Shown here: piece by piece, positions 42,679 through 51,633 of the stretch
Position numbering within the stretch: the first letter of the stretch is position 1
Layout: the number at the start of each line of letters is the position of its first letter
Origin: Microbacterium sorbitolivorans
Lineage (GTDB): Bacteria; Actinomycetota; Actinomycetes; Actinomycetales; Microbacteriaceae
Length of the DNA stretch: 63,347 nt
Reading direction: 5' to 3'
Assembly (NCBI RefSeq): GCF_003327285.1
Contig: NZ_KZ848475.1
Coordinates: 507,339-570,685, forward strand
Made by a program: the position numbers and the translations under genes
Notes under the pieces: generated by a model
What the model was told of the DNA's origin: nothing
Database searches by the model: none
What the model saw: the letters and a program-made list of their open reading frames with translations, nothing else

Positions 42679-45167
42679 TACCGGGTGTGCACCCGCAGCC
42701 GCGGTTCCTGCAGCAGGCCCGATTCGACGCCCTCGAGCGCGAGGTCGAGATCCTGGATCCGGAATCGGCGGCCGTGCGCGCGCTCGGCCGCCTCCGCGAC
42801 GGCGGGCAGGTGCTCGTCCACCGCGAGCCGGTTCGCCGTCGTGTTGTGCACGACGACCTCGATCTCGTGGTCGCCCGCGGCGAGCGCGCCGAGCTCGACG
42901 CGGAACGGGGCCGACCACGCGGATCCGGCCCTGCGCCCGTCGACGAACACCTCCGCCGCGACGCCCACCGGGTAGACGATTTTCGCGCGGAAGGACGGCC
43001 CGCGGATCCCGCGGTCGGCGAGCTCGCTCGGCAGCGCCTCCACGCCGCCGAGGTCGAGCGCGACGTCGCCCGCGCGGTCGAGGGTGAATGCGGCACGGTA
43101 GCTTGCGGATCCGGAGTAGCCCGTGCGCGAATCCTCCCAGCGGTGCGGGAACGAGATGGGCTCCTGCACCTCGCCCGGGAACGCGACGCTCCACCTCTCG
43201 GCCCGCACCTCGCGGTCCGCCTTGTAAACCCGCCGATCCCCCTCGACACCGCCCACGATCACGATGGCCTGGTACGGCGCGAGCTCGATCTCACCCGCCG
43301 CGAGGGCGCGGATGTCGCCGGTGCGCGGATCCGCGAGCGCCCAGTTTTCGTGCGCGCCCGTCGGCGCGAACGCGATCACAGCCGGTGTCGCTGCCGTGTT
43401 CGCGACGAAGAATATGTCGTTGTCGTCCGAGCGGCGATGGGTCACACCGACCGCCGCGCGGTGCCGCTCGGGCACGACGAGCGGGTGGTCGGAGGCGAGG
43501 CGCCGCTGGAGCGCCGCGCGGAGGTCGGCCTCGGGGACGGTGAGGTCCGCGATGGCATCACCCGGCGCGCGATCCACCGCGATCACGAGAGCGCCCGCCG
43601 CGCGGGCCCGGCGGATCCACTCTGCCGACGGCACCTCGCTCGCCCGCGGCAGCACGATCACGTCGAAGGCGTCGGGTGCGAGGAACGCGGTGGAGGCGTC
43701 GTCGAAGAGGTCGAAATCGTGCCCGGCGTCGCGGATCGCGGCGGGGATGGCGGATCCGATCCAGGTGCGGGCACGGCGCGAGAGATCCAGGCCCTCGAGC
43801 GAGGCGTCGATGTCGCGGATCGGCACGTAGAGTCCGACGCGGGCGATGCGGGTGCCCTGGCGCATGATCCACGACAGGCGCGCGATGTAGCTCCAGAGAT
43901 CCGGGGCGACGGGCCACCACGCGTTGCGGTCGTCGAGCGCGGCCGCGGCGTAGAAGACGTTGCCGACGCCCGGCCCATCGGCCGGCGTCGACGGCCAGCC
44001 GTGGCCGAAGAACTGGTTGATGCCGCACAGAATGTGCTCGTGCACCTCGCCCGCGAGGTCGAGCGGGGTGGCGCGGAAGGAGGGCGAGTGGTTCCAGGTC
44101 CACGTCTCCGACGACACCACCGTCACGCCGCACACCCGCGCACCCGACGACGCCCAGCGAGTCTGCGTGATGTCGCGCCAGCCCCAGCCCTCGCCCTCGA
44201 TCTGGTCGACGAAACGGTAGCTGCTCACGGCGGCGGGCGGCTCGCCATAGCCCTGCACGCGCAGCGGCACGCCCTTCGACCGGGCCCATGCCTGCAGCGG
44301 CATGAGGAATCGATCCTCGTAAAGCTCGGTGCGGGTTTGGCCCATGTCGGCGCGCAGTCTCGCGCTGCCCGCGTCGTCGACATCGAGCTTCCACAGCTCC
44401 GGAAGCAGCGGGTACCCGCGCCGCGCCTCGAACTCCTGCGGAAAGAGCGGCGTCCAGTCGCCGTGATACACCTCGAGGCTGTCGCAGAACACGGATCCGA
44501 TCCGCGCGACCGCGTTCACCAGCGGCTCCGCGACGACGTCGATATGGTGCCGGATCGCCGCCTCGGAATAGTGATCGAGCACCGGCCCCTCGATGCCGCG
44601 GGCGGCACGCTTCACGTTTTGCCCGGTGAGCCGTGAGATCGCGAACAGCACGACCCGCGGGCCCGCGCCCGCGGGGATCCGGATCCCGTCCGCGTCCCAC
44701 GCGAGCGGCCGCACGTCGTCGGGGGCCTCCTGGATGGATCCGTCGCCGAGGTACGCGCCGACGAGCTCGTCCCCCGGCCACGCGGCCGGGATCGGGATCC
44801 GCTGCGCGCCCGGCGCGATCTCGAACCTCTCCCAGTGCAGCGTGCGCGCGGCATGCCCGGGGCCGATGTGCGCGCCGCCATACGACCAGCCGCTGCCGAG
44901 CGTGATGTCGAGGCGCAGGCCGAGCTCGTCGGCGACCTCTCCGGCGTGGCGCAGATTCTGCAGGAACGGCTCGCTGAGGAACAGGTCGCCCTCCTCCGCC
45001 ATCGGGTAGACGTAGGAGACCTCGGCGCCCCGCAGCCCCGCGTCGCGCATCGCGGTGAGCTCGCGCCGGATCCGCTCCGGCGTCTGCGCCGGCCCGAACC
45101 ACCACCAGCGCATCATCGGAGCGGCCTCGCGCGGCGGCGTGCGGAACTTCTCGGACAGCTCTGTCAC
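42678..45167 (-). CDS. GH106-like alpha-L-rhamnosidase
   Basis: An 829-residue cytosolic protein. The N-terminal block PPREAAPMMRWWWFGPAQTPERIRRELTAMRDAGLRGAEVSY is the hallmark of GH106-type alpha-L-rhamnosidases. A TIM-barrel region follows (LDITLGSGWSYGGAHIGPGHA; MGQTRTELYEDRFLMPLQAW; ETWTWNHSPSFR), then a C-terminal galactose-binding-like beta domain (from about 690). It is at the short end of the family and lacks a signal peptide. The start is GTG at 45167 with GAGG nearby; a GAAACGTTTC palindrome lies 15 bases upstream, so a LacI-type protein may control it. The stop is formed by a family B palindrome. Confidence 0.82.
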   Translation of the reverse strand: MTELSEKFRTPPREAAPMMRWWWFGPAQTPERIRRELTAMRDAGLRGAEVSYVYPMAEEGDLFLSEPFLQNLRHAGEVADELGLRLDITLGSGWSYGGAHIGPGHAARTLHWERFEIAPGAQRIPIPAAWPGDELVGAYLGDGSIQEAPDDVRPLAWDADGIRIPAGAGPRVVLFAISRLTGQNVKRAARGIEGPVLDHYSEAAIRHHIDVVAEPLVNAVARIGSVFCDSLEVYHGDWTPLFPQEFEARRGYPLLPELWKLDVDDAGSARLRADMGQTRTELYEDRFLMPLQAWARSKGVPLRVQGYGEPPAAVSSYRFVDQIEGEGWGWRDITQTRWASSGARVCGVTVVSSETWTWNHSPSFRATPLDLAGEVHEHILCGINQFFGHGWPSTPADGPGVGNVFYAAAALDDRNAWWPVAPDLWSYIARLSWIMRQGTRIARVGLYVPIRDIDASLEGLDLSRRARTWIGSAIPAAIRDAGHDFDLFDDASTAFLAPDAFDVIVLPRASEVPSAEWIRRARAAGALVIAVDRAPGDAIADLTVPEADLRAALQRRLASDHPLVVPERHRAAVGVTHRRSDDNDIFFVANTAATPAVIAFAPTGAHENWALADPRTGDIRALAAGEIELAPYQAIVIVGGVEGDRRVYKADREVRAERWSVAFPGEVQEPISFPHRWEDSRTGYSGSASYRAAFTLDRAGDVALDLGGVEALPSELADRGIRGPSFRAKIVYPVGVAAEVFVDGRRAGSAWSAPFRVELGALAAGDHEIEVVVHNTTANRLAVDEHLPAVAEAAERAHGRRFRIQDLDLALEGVESGLLQEPRLRVHTR

Positions 45168-45181
45168 GGGATCCTCGTTTC

Positions 45182-45191
45182 GAAACGTTTC
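45182..45191. promoter_or_regulatory. LacI-type operator core
   Basis: GAAACGTTTC is a perfect 10-bp palindrome, within TTTCGAAACGTTTCAGCC, a typical LacI/GalR-family core. It lies 15 bases before the GH106-like gene start. A regulator is not identifiable; the LacI protein of this window is one candidate. Confidence 0.55.
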
Positions 45192-45222
45192 AGCCAGGAT
45201 AGTGGGGCGGGCGGCGTGGCAC

Positions 45223-45298
45223 GAGACTCGGAGAAATCACGAAACTCGGACAAATCCGGGCCAGACCTCCGATCCCCGTGATTTCTCCGACATTCGTG
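45223..45298. repeat. Palindrome, family E
   Basis: GAGACTCGGAGAAATCACG and GTGATTTCTCCG arms with an inner GAAACTCGGA repeat, related to the copy at 19688-19750. It lies between the beta-galactosidase stop and the start region of the GH106-like gene. Confidence 0.8.
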
Positions 45299-45304
45299 CA
45301 CGGG

Positions 45305-48259
45305 TCACGCCGCGCGCAGCCGCACCGTCCAGCTTGTGCGCTCGCGCGGCACGCGGTACTTCTCGGGGAGCGCGGGCCCGACCGAGGCCGAGCCGATGCC
45401 CATCTGCGCGTGGTCGATGTTGAGCCACACGCGACCGCTATCCCGAAGTTCACGCAGGTGCGCGGCGCGCTCGAGGTCGAGGGGGGTCCACCGGCGGGCG
45501 GTGAAGTCGAAGCCTCCGTCGATGCGGATCCCCCCGATCTCGAGCCAGCGCGTGTCGACGTGGTTGCCGTTCTCCTGCGGCACCTCGTGCGGCGTCTGCA
45601 TGTCGTCGACCGTACGTGTCCACACGCCGACCTGAGATCCCATGCGCGAGTCGGCATATGTCTCGTCCGGTCCATGCCCGAACCAGGTGGCCTCGTCCGC
45701 GGATCCGAGGGAGAACAGCAGCCCGATCCGCGGGATCCAGACGTCGTGGTGCTGATAGGGGGTATCTCCCCACGGACCCACGAAGTCGACCGTCGTCGTG
45801 AGCTCGAGCGCCGCGTCGACCCAGCGCCACCTCATCTCCCACTCGGCGGCGTGATTGCGGGTGGCGGCGCCCGTTCGGCCCCGCACGACGAGGCCGTCCG
45901 GCCCGGGATCGATCGACATCACCGTGTCGATGAGCCGGTTCTGCCCCACCTGTTGCCACATCCGGGCGAGGTTATTGTTGCCGCCCTGCCCGTGGTCGTT
46001 CTCGGTCGGCGCGCGATGTAGGTCGAGCACGGGGCCCGCGATGTCGATCCCGCCGAGAGACACGAGCCGGCCGCCCTCGAAGAGGGCGTCGCCGAGCCGG
46101 ATCCTGTGGTCCGTTCCTGCGGAGACGGTCCCGAACTGCGGATCCACCCCCGCGGCGCGGTCCGCAGTTTGGGGCCAACTCCGAAGTTCCGGACCGCCCA
46201 CCACAACAAACTGCCCCCACGCCACAACATGCCCGGCGGGCGCCCATACTTCATCCGCAGCGAGCACGGCCGACACCGTCAGCACGAGGTCGTCGCCCGC
46301 GGGCGCGGCCGGCGCGTCAACGACACCAGAGGATCCGGCGTCGACGAGCAGATCGAACGCCCCCGAGGCCACAACCGTCGCCCCGCTCGTCCACCGCCAC
46401 TCGAACACCACGTCGTCGGTGGGGCGCGAGTGGCGCGTGTTCGTCACCGTGATGACCGAGGAAGTCACAGATATGCCGATCGGGGCATACGCCTTCGCGA
46501 GTTCGCGGACCGCAGGCGACGGCGTGCGGTCGGAGAAGAGCAGCCCGTCGAGGTTGAAGCGCCCGCCGTTCGGCTCGTAGTCGATGTCGGATCCGTGAAG
46601 GAACCCGCCCTCGGGCCCGCGGAAGCCGTGGTCGATCCACTCCCACACGAAGCCGCCGCAGATGCGGTCGTGCCGGGCCATGATCTCCCAGTAATCGCTG
46701 AGCGATCCGGGGCCGTTGCCCATCGCGTGCGCGTACTCGATGAGCAGGAACGGTAGGCCGCGGCGACGCTCATCGAACGGATCCGGCTCGGAGGACGCAG
46801 CGTCGAACTCCATGCCGTGCATGCCGACCTTGCGCGACGCGGGCTCCTCGTGCCGCCCGATCTGATCGAGCACCTCGAGCGACGGGTACATCACCGAGTA
46901 GAAGTCGCTATCGCGATACGAGGGGTCACGCTCGTAGATGACGGGGCGGGATCCGTCGCGCTCGTCGATATAGGCGCGCAGCTCGGCGAACGCGTCGCCC
47001 GTCATCGACTCGTTGGCCATCGACCAGATGACGATGCTCGGGTGGTTCTTGTCTCGCTCGAGGGTGCGACGCATGCGGTCCATGATCGCGTCGCGCCACT
47101 CGGGCACCGCGGGCGGGTTCCCCTCCCACCCGGAGTAGATAAACCCGTGCGTCTCGAGGTCGTTCTCGAGCAGCACCCAGAGCCCGTATTCGTCGCAGAG
47201 CCGCAAGAAATCGGGGTGCGGCGGATAGTGCGCCGTGCGCACGGCATCGACATTTGCACGTTTCATCAGCTCGATATCGCGGCGCATGTCGTCGAGCGAG
47301 AGGGTGCGCCCGCGGTCGGCGTCGTGCTCGTGCCGGTTCACGCCGCGCAGCTTCACGGGGCGCCCGTTGACGCGGAAGACGCCGTCGTCGATCGAGACGC
47401 GGCGGAAGCCGACGGCGAGCGAGATCGCCTCGCCCGCCGAGCGCAGCGTCCCGCGATACAGCCGCGGGCTTTCCGCGCTCCACGGATCCACGGATCCGGA
47501 CCAGGTGTCCCCGGCCGGGATCCGGATCCCGAGCTCGGGGATCTCGACGACGGCCGCGCAGGTCGCGTCGACGCGGAGCGTGCCGACGCCGGTGACGTGG
47601 TCGTAGTCGGCGTGCACGAAGTGGTCGTCGATGGACGCTTCGGGCCGCTCGATGAGCTCGACGTCGCGGAAGATGCCGGGCAGCCACCACATGTCTTGGT
47701 CTTCGAGATACGTGCCCGCCGAGAATCGGTGCACGCGCACGGCGAGCACGTTGCGGCCGGGCCGCACGGGTGCGTCGAACTCGAAGGGCAGGCGGGATCC
47801 GGTGGACCATCCGAGCTCGACCCCGTTGAGCCACACCTTCGCGCACGAGTCGACGCCCTGGAATCGCAACACGGCGTCGCCGAAGTCAGCGGGCACGTCG
47901 AACTCGAGGCGGTAGTCGCCCGTGGGGTTCTCGCGCTGTACGTACGGCGGATCGATCGGGATCGGGTAGGCCGTATTCGTGTAGAGCGGCCCCTCGGCGG
48001 TGCCGCGCATCGACCGGGCCGCGCCGCCCGCGAGCGGCGTGAATTCCTCGAGCACCCAGTGGCTCGGCACGCGCATCGAGTCCCAGCCGGCAGCGTCGAA
48101 GTCGTCAGAAAGGAACGCCTCGCCCGTGCCGGCCGCGGTCGGCGAGAGCCGGAACGCCCACGTGCCGTTAAGCGAGATCGTGCGCGCGTCGGTCACGGCA
48201 TCGGCGCGCGGGGCACGGCGTCCCTCGCCCGGGGCGAACGACTGCCAATAGTCGCTCAC
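45305..48259 (-). CDS. Beta-galactosidase (GH2, LacZ type) with an in-frame palindrome
   Basis: A 984-residue cytosolic GH2 retaining beta-galactosidase with the LacZ five-domain order: jelly roll, Ig-like, TIM barrel, Ig-like, C-terminal supersandwich. The acid/base Glu near residue 417 (SMANESMTGDAF) and nucleophile Glu near 507 (LLIEYAHAMGNGPGSL) are present, as is WEWIDHGF. Start: GTG at 48259, overlapping the preceding stop as GTGA and preceded by GAAGAGG; the open frame extends 15 bases further. Residues about 689-717 come from a CTGCGGAG-family palindrome placed at the linker between the fourth and fifth domains. Likely removes galactose from imported side chains. Confidence 0.9.
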   Translation of the reverse strand: MSDYWQSFAPGEGRRAPRADAVTDARTISLNGTWAFRLSPTAAGTGEAFLSDDFDAAGWDSMRVPSHWVLEEFTPLAGGAARSMRGTAEGPLYTNTAYPIPIDPPYVQRENPTGDYRLEFDVPADFGDAVLRFQGVDSCAKVWLNGVELGWSTGSRLPFEFDAPVRPGRNVLAVRVHRFSAGTYLEDQDMWWLPGIFRDVELIERPEASIDDHFVHADYDHVTGVGTLRVDATCAAVVEIPELGIRIPAGDTWSGSVDPWSAESPRLYRGTLRSAGEAISLAVGFRRVSIDDGVFRVNGRPVKLRGVNRHEHDADRGRTLSLDDMRRDIELMKRANVDAVRTAHYPPHPDFLRLCDEYGLWVLLENDLETHGFIYSGWEGNPPAVPEWRDAIMDRMRRTLERDKNHPSIVIWSMANESMTGDAFAELRAYIDERDGSRPVIYERDPSYRDSDFYSVMYPSLEVLDQIGRHEEPASRKVGMHGMEFDAASSEPDPFDERRRGLPFLLIEYAHAMGNGPGSLSDYWEIMARHDRICGGFVWEWIDHGFRGPEGGFLHGSDIDYEPNGGRFNLDGLLFSDRTPSPAVRELAKAYAPIGISVTSSVITVTNTRHSRPTDDVVFEWRWTSGATVVASGAFDLLVDAGSSGVVDAPAAPAGDDLVLTVSAVLAADEVWAPAGHVVAWGQFVVVGGPELRSWPQTADRAAGVDPQFGTVSAGTDHRIRLGDALFEGGRLVSLGGIDIAGPVLDLHRAPTENDHGQGGNNNLARMWQQVGQNRLIDTVMSIDPGPDGLVVRGRTGAATRNHAAEWEMRWRWVDAALELTTTVDFVGPWGDTPYQHHDVWIPRIGLLFSLGSADEATWFGHGPDETYADSRMGSQVGVWTRTVDDMQTPHEVPQENGNHVDTRWLEIGGIRIDGGFDFTARRWTPLDLERAAHLRELRDSGRVWLNIDHAQMGIGSASVGPALPEKYRVPRERTSWTVRLRAA
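46108..46195. repeat. CTGCGGAG-family palindrome inserted in frame in beta-galactosidase
   Basis: An 88-base unit with closing ends GGTCCG/CGGACC and inner arms CTGCGGAGACGGTCCCGAAC and GTTTGGGGCCAACTCCGAAG. Read on the gene's strand it encodes GPELRSWPQTADRAAGVDPQ then FGTVSAGTDH, the same start motif as in the kinase insertions. No stop codon in the host frame. Confidence 0.88.
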
Positions 48260-49200
48260 AAGACCTCTTCCCACTCATCCCTCACCGTCGTGGGCGCGGC
48301 GCCCAGGGCCTCGATCTCGCCCCACACGGCGTCCGGGATCGCGGCCGCGGCGAGCGCGCGGGCCTCCTCGAGGCGGGCGGGTGAGCTGATCCCGACGACG
48401 GTCGAGTCGACGAGCAGCGAGCGCAGCGAGAACTGCAGCGCGACGGCGTTCAGCGCGACGCCGTGGCGCGCGCAGACCTCCTCGGCGCGCGCCGTCCACG
48501 CGCGTAGCTCGTCGGTCACGGGCCGGTACGCGTACGAGGTGCCGGCGGCGGATCCCTTCGCCAGCAGGTCGCCGCCGAACGGGGCCGCGTTGAAGACGGT
48601 CATGCCGCGGTTCTTCGCCTCGGTCATGAGCCCGGTCGCGCTCTGGTCGACGAGGGTCAGGCGGTTGTGGAGCAGGAGCAGGTCGAAGGCTCCGGTCGCG
48701 ACGTACTGCGAGACGACGGGCACCTTGCCCGCCGCGATGCCGATGACGTCGGTCGCGCCCGCCTCGCGGAGCGCGACCATCGCCTCGATGGATCCGCCGG
48801 GCGCGCTCGCCTCCGCGAACGGGGTGCGGTACGGGTCGTGCAGGTGCAGGTAGCGCACGCGGTCGAGGCCGAGCCTCGTGAGGCTCTCCTCGTACGAGCG
48901 GCGCACGCGGTCGCCGTCGAGGATGCCCGTCTCGAGGTCGCGGTCGACCTTCGTGATGAGGCGGCCCGCGGCGTCCTCGCGCTCCTCGGCGCTCAGCTCG
49001 CCGAGCGCGATGCCGATGACCTCTTCGGAGCGCCCGTCCGCGTACATGTTCGCGGTGTCGACGAAGTGCCCGGAACGCAGCAGCGCGATCGCGGTTTCGA
49101 CCGCGGCCGCCTCCTCCGCGGATCCGGGGGTCGTCCCCTGCCCGAGGGGCGAGGTTCCGAGCGTGAGGGGCGTGAGGTCCGGGATGTGCGCGCTGGTCAT
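48256..49200 (-). CDS. Aldo/keto reductase
   Basis: A 314-residue NAD(P)(H)-dependent aldo/keto reductase, similar in pattern to the fucose/galactose dehydrogenase-like (D-threo-aldose 1-dehydrogenase) group. The catalytic tetrad is visible: Asp and Tyr in VDTANMYADGRSEE, Lys in LITKVDR, His in YLHLHDPYR. C-terminal cofactor region VDSTVVGISSPARLEEA. Start ATG at 49200 with GGAGA upstream. It is the first gene of an operon with beta-galactosidase (4-base overlap), so it may oxidise or reduce the released sugar. Confidence 0.85.
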   Translation of the reverse strand: MTSAHIPDLTPLTLGTSPLGQGTTPGSAEEAAAVETAIALLRSGHFVDTANMYADGRSEEVIGIALGELSAEEREDAAGRLITKVDRDLETGILDGDRVRRSYEESLTRLGLDRVRYLHLHDPYRTPFAEASAPGGSIEAMVALREAGATDVIGIAAGKVPVVSQYVATGAFDLLLLHNRLTLVDQSATGLMTEAKNRGMTVFNAAPFGGDLLAKGSAAGTSYAYRPVTDELRAWTARAEEVCARHGVALNAVALQFSLRSLLVDSTVVGISSPARLEEARALAAAAIPDAVWGEIEALGAAPTTVRDEWEEVL

Positions 49201-49223
49201 GTGAATTCTCCGTTGAATCGGCG

Positions 49224-49237
49224 TGCATATTCATGCA
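49224..49237. promoter_or_regulatory. Palindrome in the AKR/LLM divergent promoter region
   Basis: TGCATATTCATGCA is a perfect TGCAT-N4-ATGCA inverted repeat, 24 bases before the aldo/keto reductase start. A second AATGCA follows nearby. It could be an operator for the reductase/galactosidase operon; no matching regulator is identified. Confidence 0.45.
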
Positions 49238-49348
49238 AAGACGAATGCACTCTCATTATGGCACGTGAGCCACGCGTCCAGGCTAGTCAGATGACCGTTC
49301 ATGTCGCGCCGCCTTGCGCGCACGCGCGCGTTACGGTTGTCTCATTCC

Positions 49349-50719
49349 ATGACACGTCAGATCCGCTTCAACGCCTTCGACATGAACTGCGTCGCGCACC
49401 AGGCCTCGGGCATGTGGCGCCACCCGCGGGACCGCTCGCGCGAGTACAACACCATCAAGTACTGGACGGATCTCGCGCAGCTCCTCGAGTCGGGCACCTT
49501 CGATGGCCTGTTCATCGCCGACGTGCTCGGCACGTACGACGTGTACGGCGGAACGAACGAGGCGGCCCTCCGCAACGGCGCGCAGGTTCCCGTGAACGAC
49601 CCGATCCTGCTCGCGAGCGCCATGGCGGCGGTCACCGAGAACCTCGGCTTCGGCATCACCGCCGGCACCGCGTTCGAGCACCCCTACCCCTTCGCGCGCC
49701 GCCTGTCGACGCTCGACCACCTCACGAACGGCCGCATCGGCTGGAACGTCGTGACGGGCTACCTACCGAGCGCCGCCCGCAACATGGGTGCGGAAGACCA
49801 GATGGAGCACGACGAGCGCTACGACCACGCCGACGAGTACCTCGAGGTGCTCTACAAGCTGTGGGAGGGCTCGTGGGAAGACGACGCCGTCATCGAAGAC
49901 CGCGAGGCGGGCATCTTCACGGATCCGTCGAAGGTTCACGAGATCGGCCACCACGGCAAGTGGTTCGACGTGCCCGGTATCCACATCTCCGAGCCGTCGC
50001 CGCAGCGCACGCCGGTCATCTACCAGGCGGGTGCATCGCCCCGCGGCGTCGCGTTCGCCGCCGGTAACGCCGAGGCGATCTTCGTCGGCGCCCCGTCGAC
50101 CGAGGTGCTCGCGAAGACCGTGAAGCGGATCCGCGACGGCCTCGAGGCCGCGGGTCGCGACCGTTACGACGCCAAGATCTACACCCTCCTCACGATCGTG
50201 ACGGGAGCCACGGAGGAGGAGGCCCTCGCGAAGAAGGCCGAGTACGACCAGTACGCCTCGACCGAGGGCGCGCTGGTCTTCACGTCGGGCTGGATGGGCG
50301 TCGACCTCTCGACCTACGACTGGGACGAGCCGCTCGGCAACGTCAAATCGAACGCGATCCAGTCGACCCTGCAGCACCTGCAGGAGGAGGCCGACCTCGG
50401 CCGCGAGTGGACCGTCGGCGACCTCGCCCGCAAGAACGCGATCGGCGGCCTCGGCCCCACGATCGTCGGATCCGGTGAGCAGATCGCCGACGAACTGCAG
50501 CGCTGGCAGGAGGAGGCCGACGTCGACGGCTTCAACCTCGCGTACGCCGTCGCGCACGAGACGTGGGAAGACGTCATCAAGTACGTCATCCCGGTTCTGC
50601 GCGAGCGCGGCATCTACCCGACGGAGTACGTGCCCGGCACCCTGCGCCACAAGCTCTCCGGCGAGGGCGACCGCGTGAAGTCGACGCACCGCGCGGCTCA
50701 GTACAAGTACAACGCGTAA
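49349..50719 (+). CDS. FMN-dependent LLM monooxygenase (NtaA/SnaA/DszA family)
   Basis: A 456-residue flavin monooxygenase of the bacterial luciferase-like fold that uses reduced FMN supplied by a separate reductase. The family pattern is clear: RHPRDRSREYNTIKYWTDLAQLLE, GLFIADVLGTYDVYGG, RIGWNVVTGYLPSAARNMG, and the end VIPVLRERGIYPTEYVPGTLR. The start at 49349 is chosen because the first 16 upstream codons are not protein-like and RQIRFNAFDMN is the usual N-terminus. Family substrates are chelators, sulfonates, sulfones or sulfides. It is divergent from the sugar operon and appears unrelated to it. Confidence 0.88.
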   Translation: MTRQIRFNAFDMNCVAHQASGMWRHPRDRSREYNTIKYWTDLAQLLESGTFDGLFIADVLGTYDVYGGTNEAALRNGAQVPVNDPILLASAMAAVTENLGFGITAGTAFEHPYPFARRLSTLDHLTNGRIGWNVVTGYLPSAARNMGAEDQMEHDERYDHADEYLEVLYKLWEGSWEDDAVIEDREAGIFTDPSKVHEIGHHGKWFDVPGIHISEPSPQRTPVIYQAGASPRGVAFAAGNAEAIFVGAPSTEVLAKTVKRIRDGLEAAGRDRYDAKIYTLLTIVTGATEEEALAKKAEYDQYASTEGALVFTSGWMGVDLSTYDWDEPLGNVKSNAIQSTLQHLQEEADLGREWTVGDLARKNAIGGLGPTIVGSGEQIADELQRWQEEADVDGFNLAYAVAHETWEDVIKYVIPVLRERGIYPTEYVPGTLRHKLSGEGDRVKSTHRAAQYKYNA

Positions 50720-50725
50720 CTAACT

Positions 50726-50782
50726 CTGCAATTCTCCGCGCGGTCATCTGCAATTCGCAGATGACCGCGCGGAGAATTGCAG
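50726..50782. repeat. 57-bp palindrome, family A
   Basis: A perfect hairpin (CTGCAATTCTCCGCGCGGTC arm, AATTC loop), almost identical to 4558-4614 including the preceding AACT. It fills the 74-base gap between the convergent monooxygenase and PhzF genes. Confidence 0.9.
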
Positions 50783-50793
50783 TTTTGCGCGGG

Positions 50794-51615
50794 TTAGAGC
50801 CCGACCTCGCCCACGATCGTGGTGTTCGTCGCGCCGCCGACCCACACCTCGTCGCCGATCCGGCGCACGCTCACGCGGCCGCGGCGGCCGAGCGCGGTGC
50901 CCTGGCTCGCGACGTATTCGTCGGGCAGCTTCGTGCCCGCGAGCCACTGGCCGAGGGCGGCGTTGAGCGATCCGGTCACCGGATCCTCGAACACCCCCTG
51001 CTCCGGGCGGCAGAACGCGCGCACCTCGATCGCGCACTCGCCGTCGGCGTAGGCGCCGACGACGCCGATCTTCGTCGGGAGCGCCGCCTGGTCGGGGCGC
51101 AGCGCGAGCACGCTCGCGGCGTCGGCGAGCTGGATCCCGAGCCATCCCGGCCCGTTGTCGCACCATTCCGCGTCGATCACGTCGGCGCGCGCGACGCCGA
51201 GGGCGGCGGCCGCCTCGGCGACGACGCTCTCGTCGACGGCGCCGGCGCGGATCCGCTCGGGCGCACGGAACGAGAGCCCGCCGGCGCCGCGGCGGATCGT
51301 GACGAGCCCGATCGCGCACTCCTGGATCACCTCGTCGCCCGCGGATCCGCCGGCCTCGATCCACGCGTGCGCGGATCCGAGCGTCGGGTGGCCCGCGAAG
51401 GGCAGCTCGCCGCCCGGGGTGAAGATGCGCAGGCGGTAGTCGGCGGCCGGATCCGTCGGCGACAGGAGGAAGGTGGTCTCGGAAAGGTTCGTCCAGCGGG
51501 CGAACGCCGCCATCTGGTCTTCCGTGAGGCCGTCGGCGTCGTGGACGACGGCGACGGGGTTACCGAGCAGCGGCTCGGAGCTGAATACATCGACTTGGCG
51601 GAAGGTGCGCGTCAT
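50794..51615 (-). CDS. PhzF-family isomerase-like protein
   Basis: A 273-residue two-lobe protein of the PhzF/diaminopimelate-epimerase-like fold. The conserved first-lobe block is intact: Glu46 in NLSETTFLL, the likely catalytic base, and FTPGGELPFAGHPTLGSAHAW. The second-lobe match is FCRPEQGVFEDPVTGSLNAALGQWL. Family members isomerise dihydro-hydroxyanthranilate in phenazine synthesis, but most homologues in non-producers have unknown substrates. No phenazine genes are nearby, so only the family is assigned. It is downstream of the siderophore-interacting protein gene, separated by a family A hairpin. Confidence 0.88.
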   Translation of the reverse strand: MTRTFRQVDVFSSEPLLGNPVAVVHDADGLTEDQMAAFARWTNLSETTFLLSPTDPAADYRLRIFTPGGELPFAGHPTLGSAHAWIEAGGSAGDEVIQECAIGLVTIRRGAGGLSFRAPERIRAGAVDESVVAEAAAALGVARADVIDAEWCDNGPGWLGIQLADAASVLALRPDQAALPTKIGVVGAYADGECAIEVRAFCRPEQGVFEDPVTGSLNAALGQWLAGTKLPDEYVASQGTALGRRGRVSVRRIGDEVWVGGATNTTIVGEVGL

Positions 51616-51633
51616 CCCCCGACGCTACCAAGT

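Noticed and set aside
50794..51615. Evidence of phenazine biosynthesis
   Set aside because: Only a PhzF-fold protein is present, and such homologues are common in organisms that make no phenazines.
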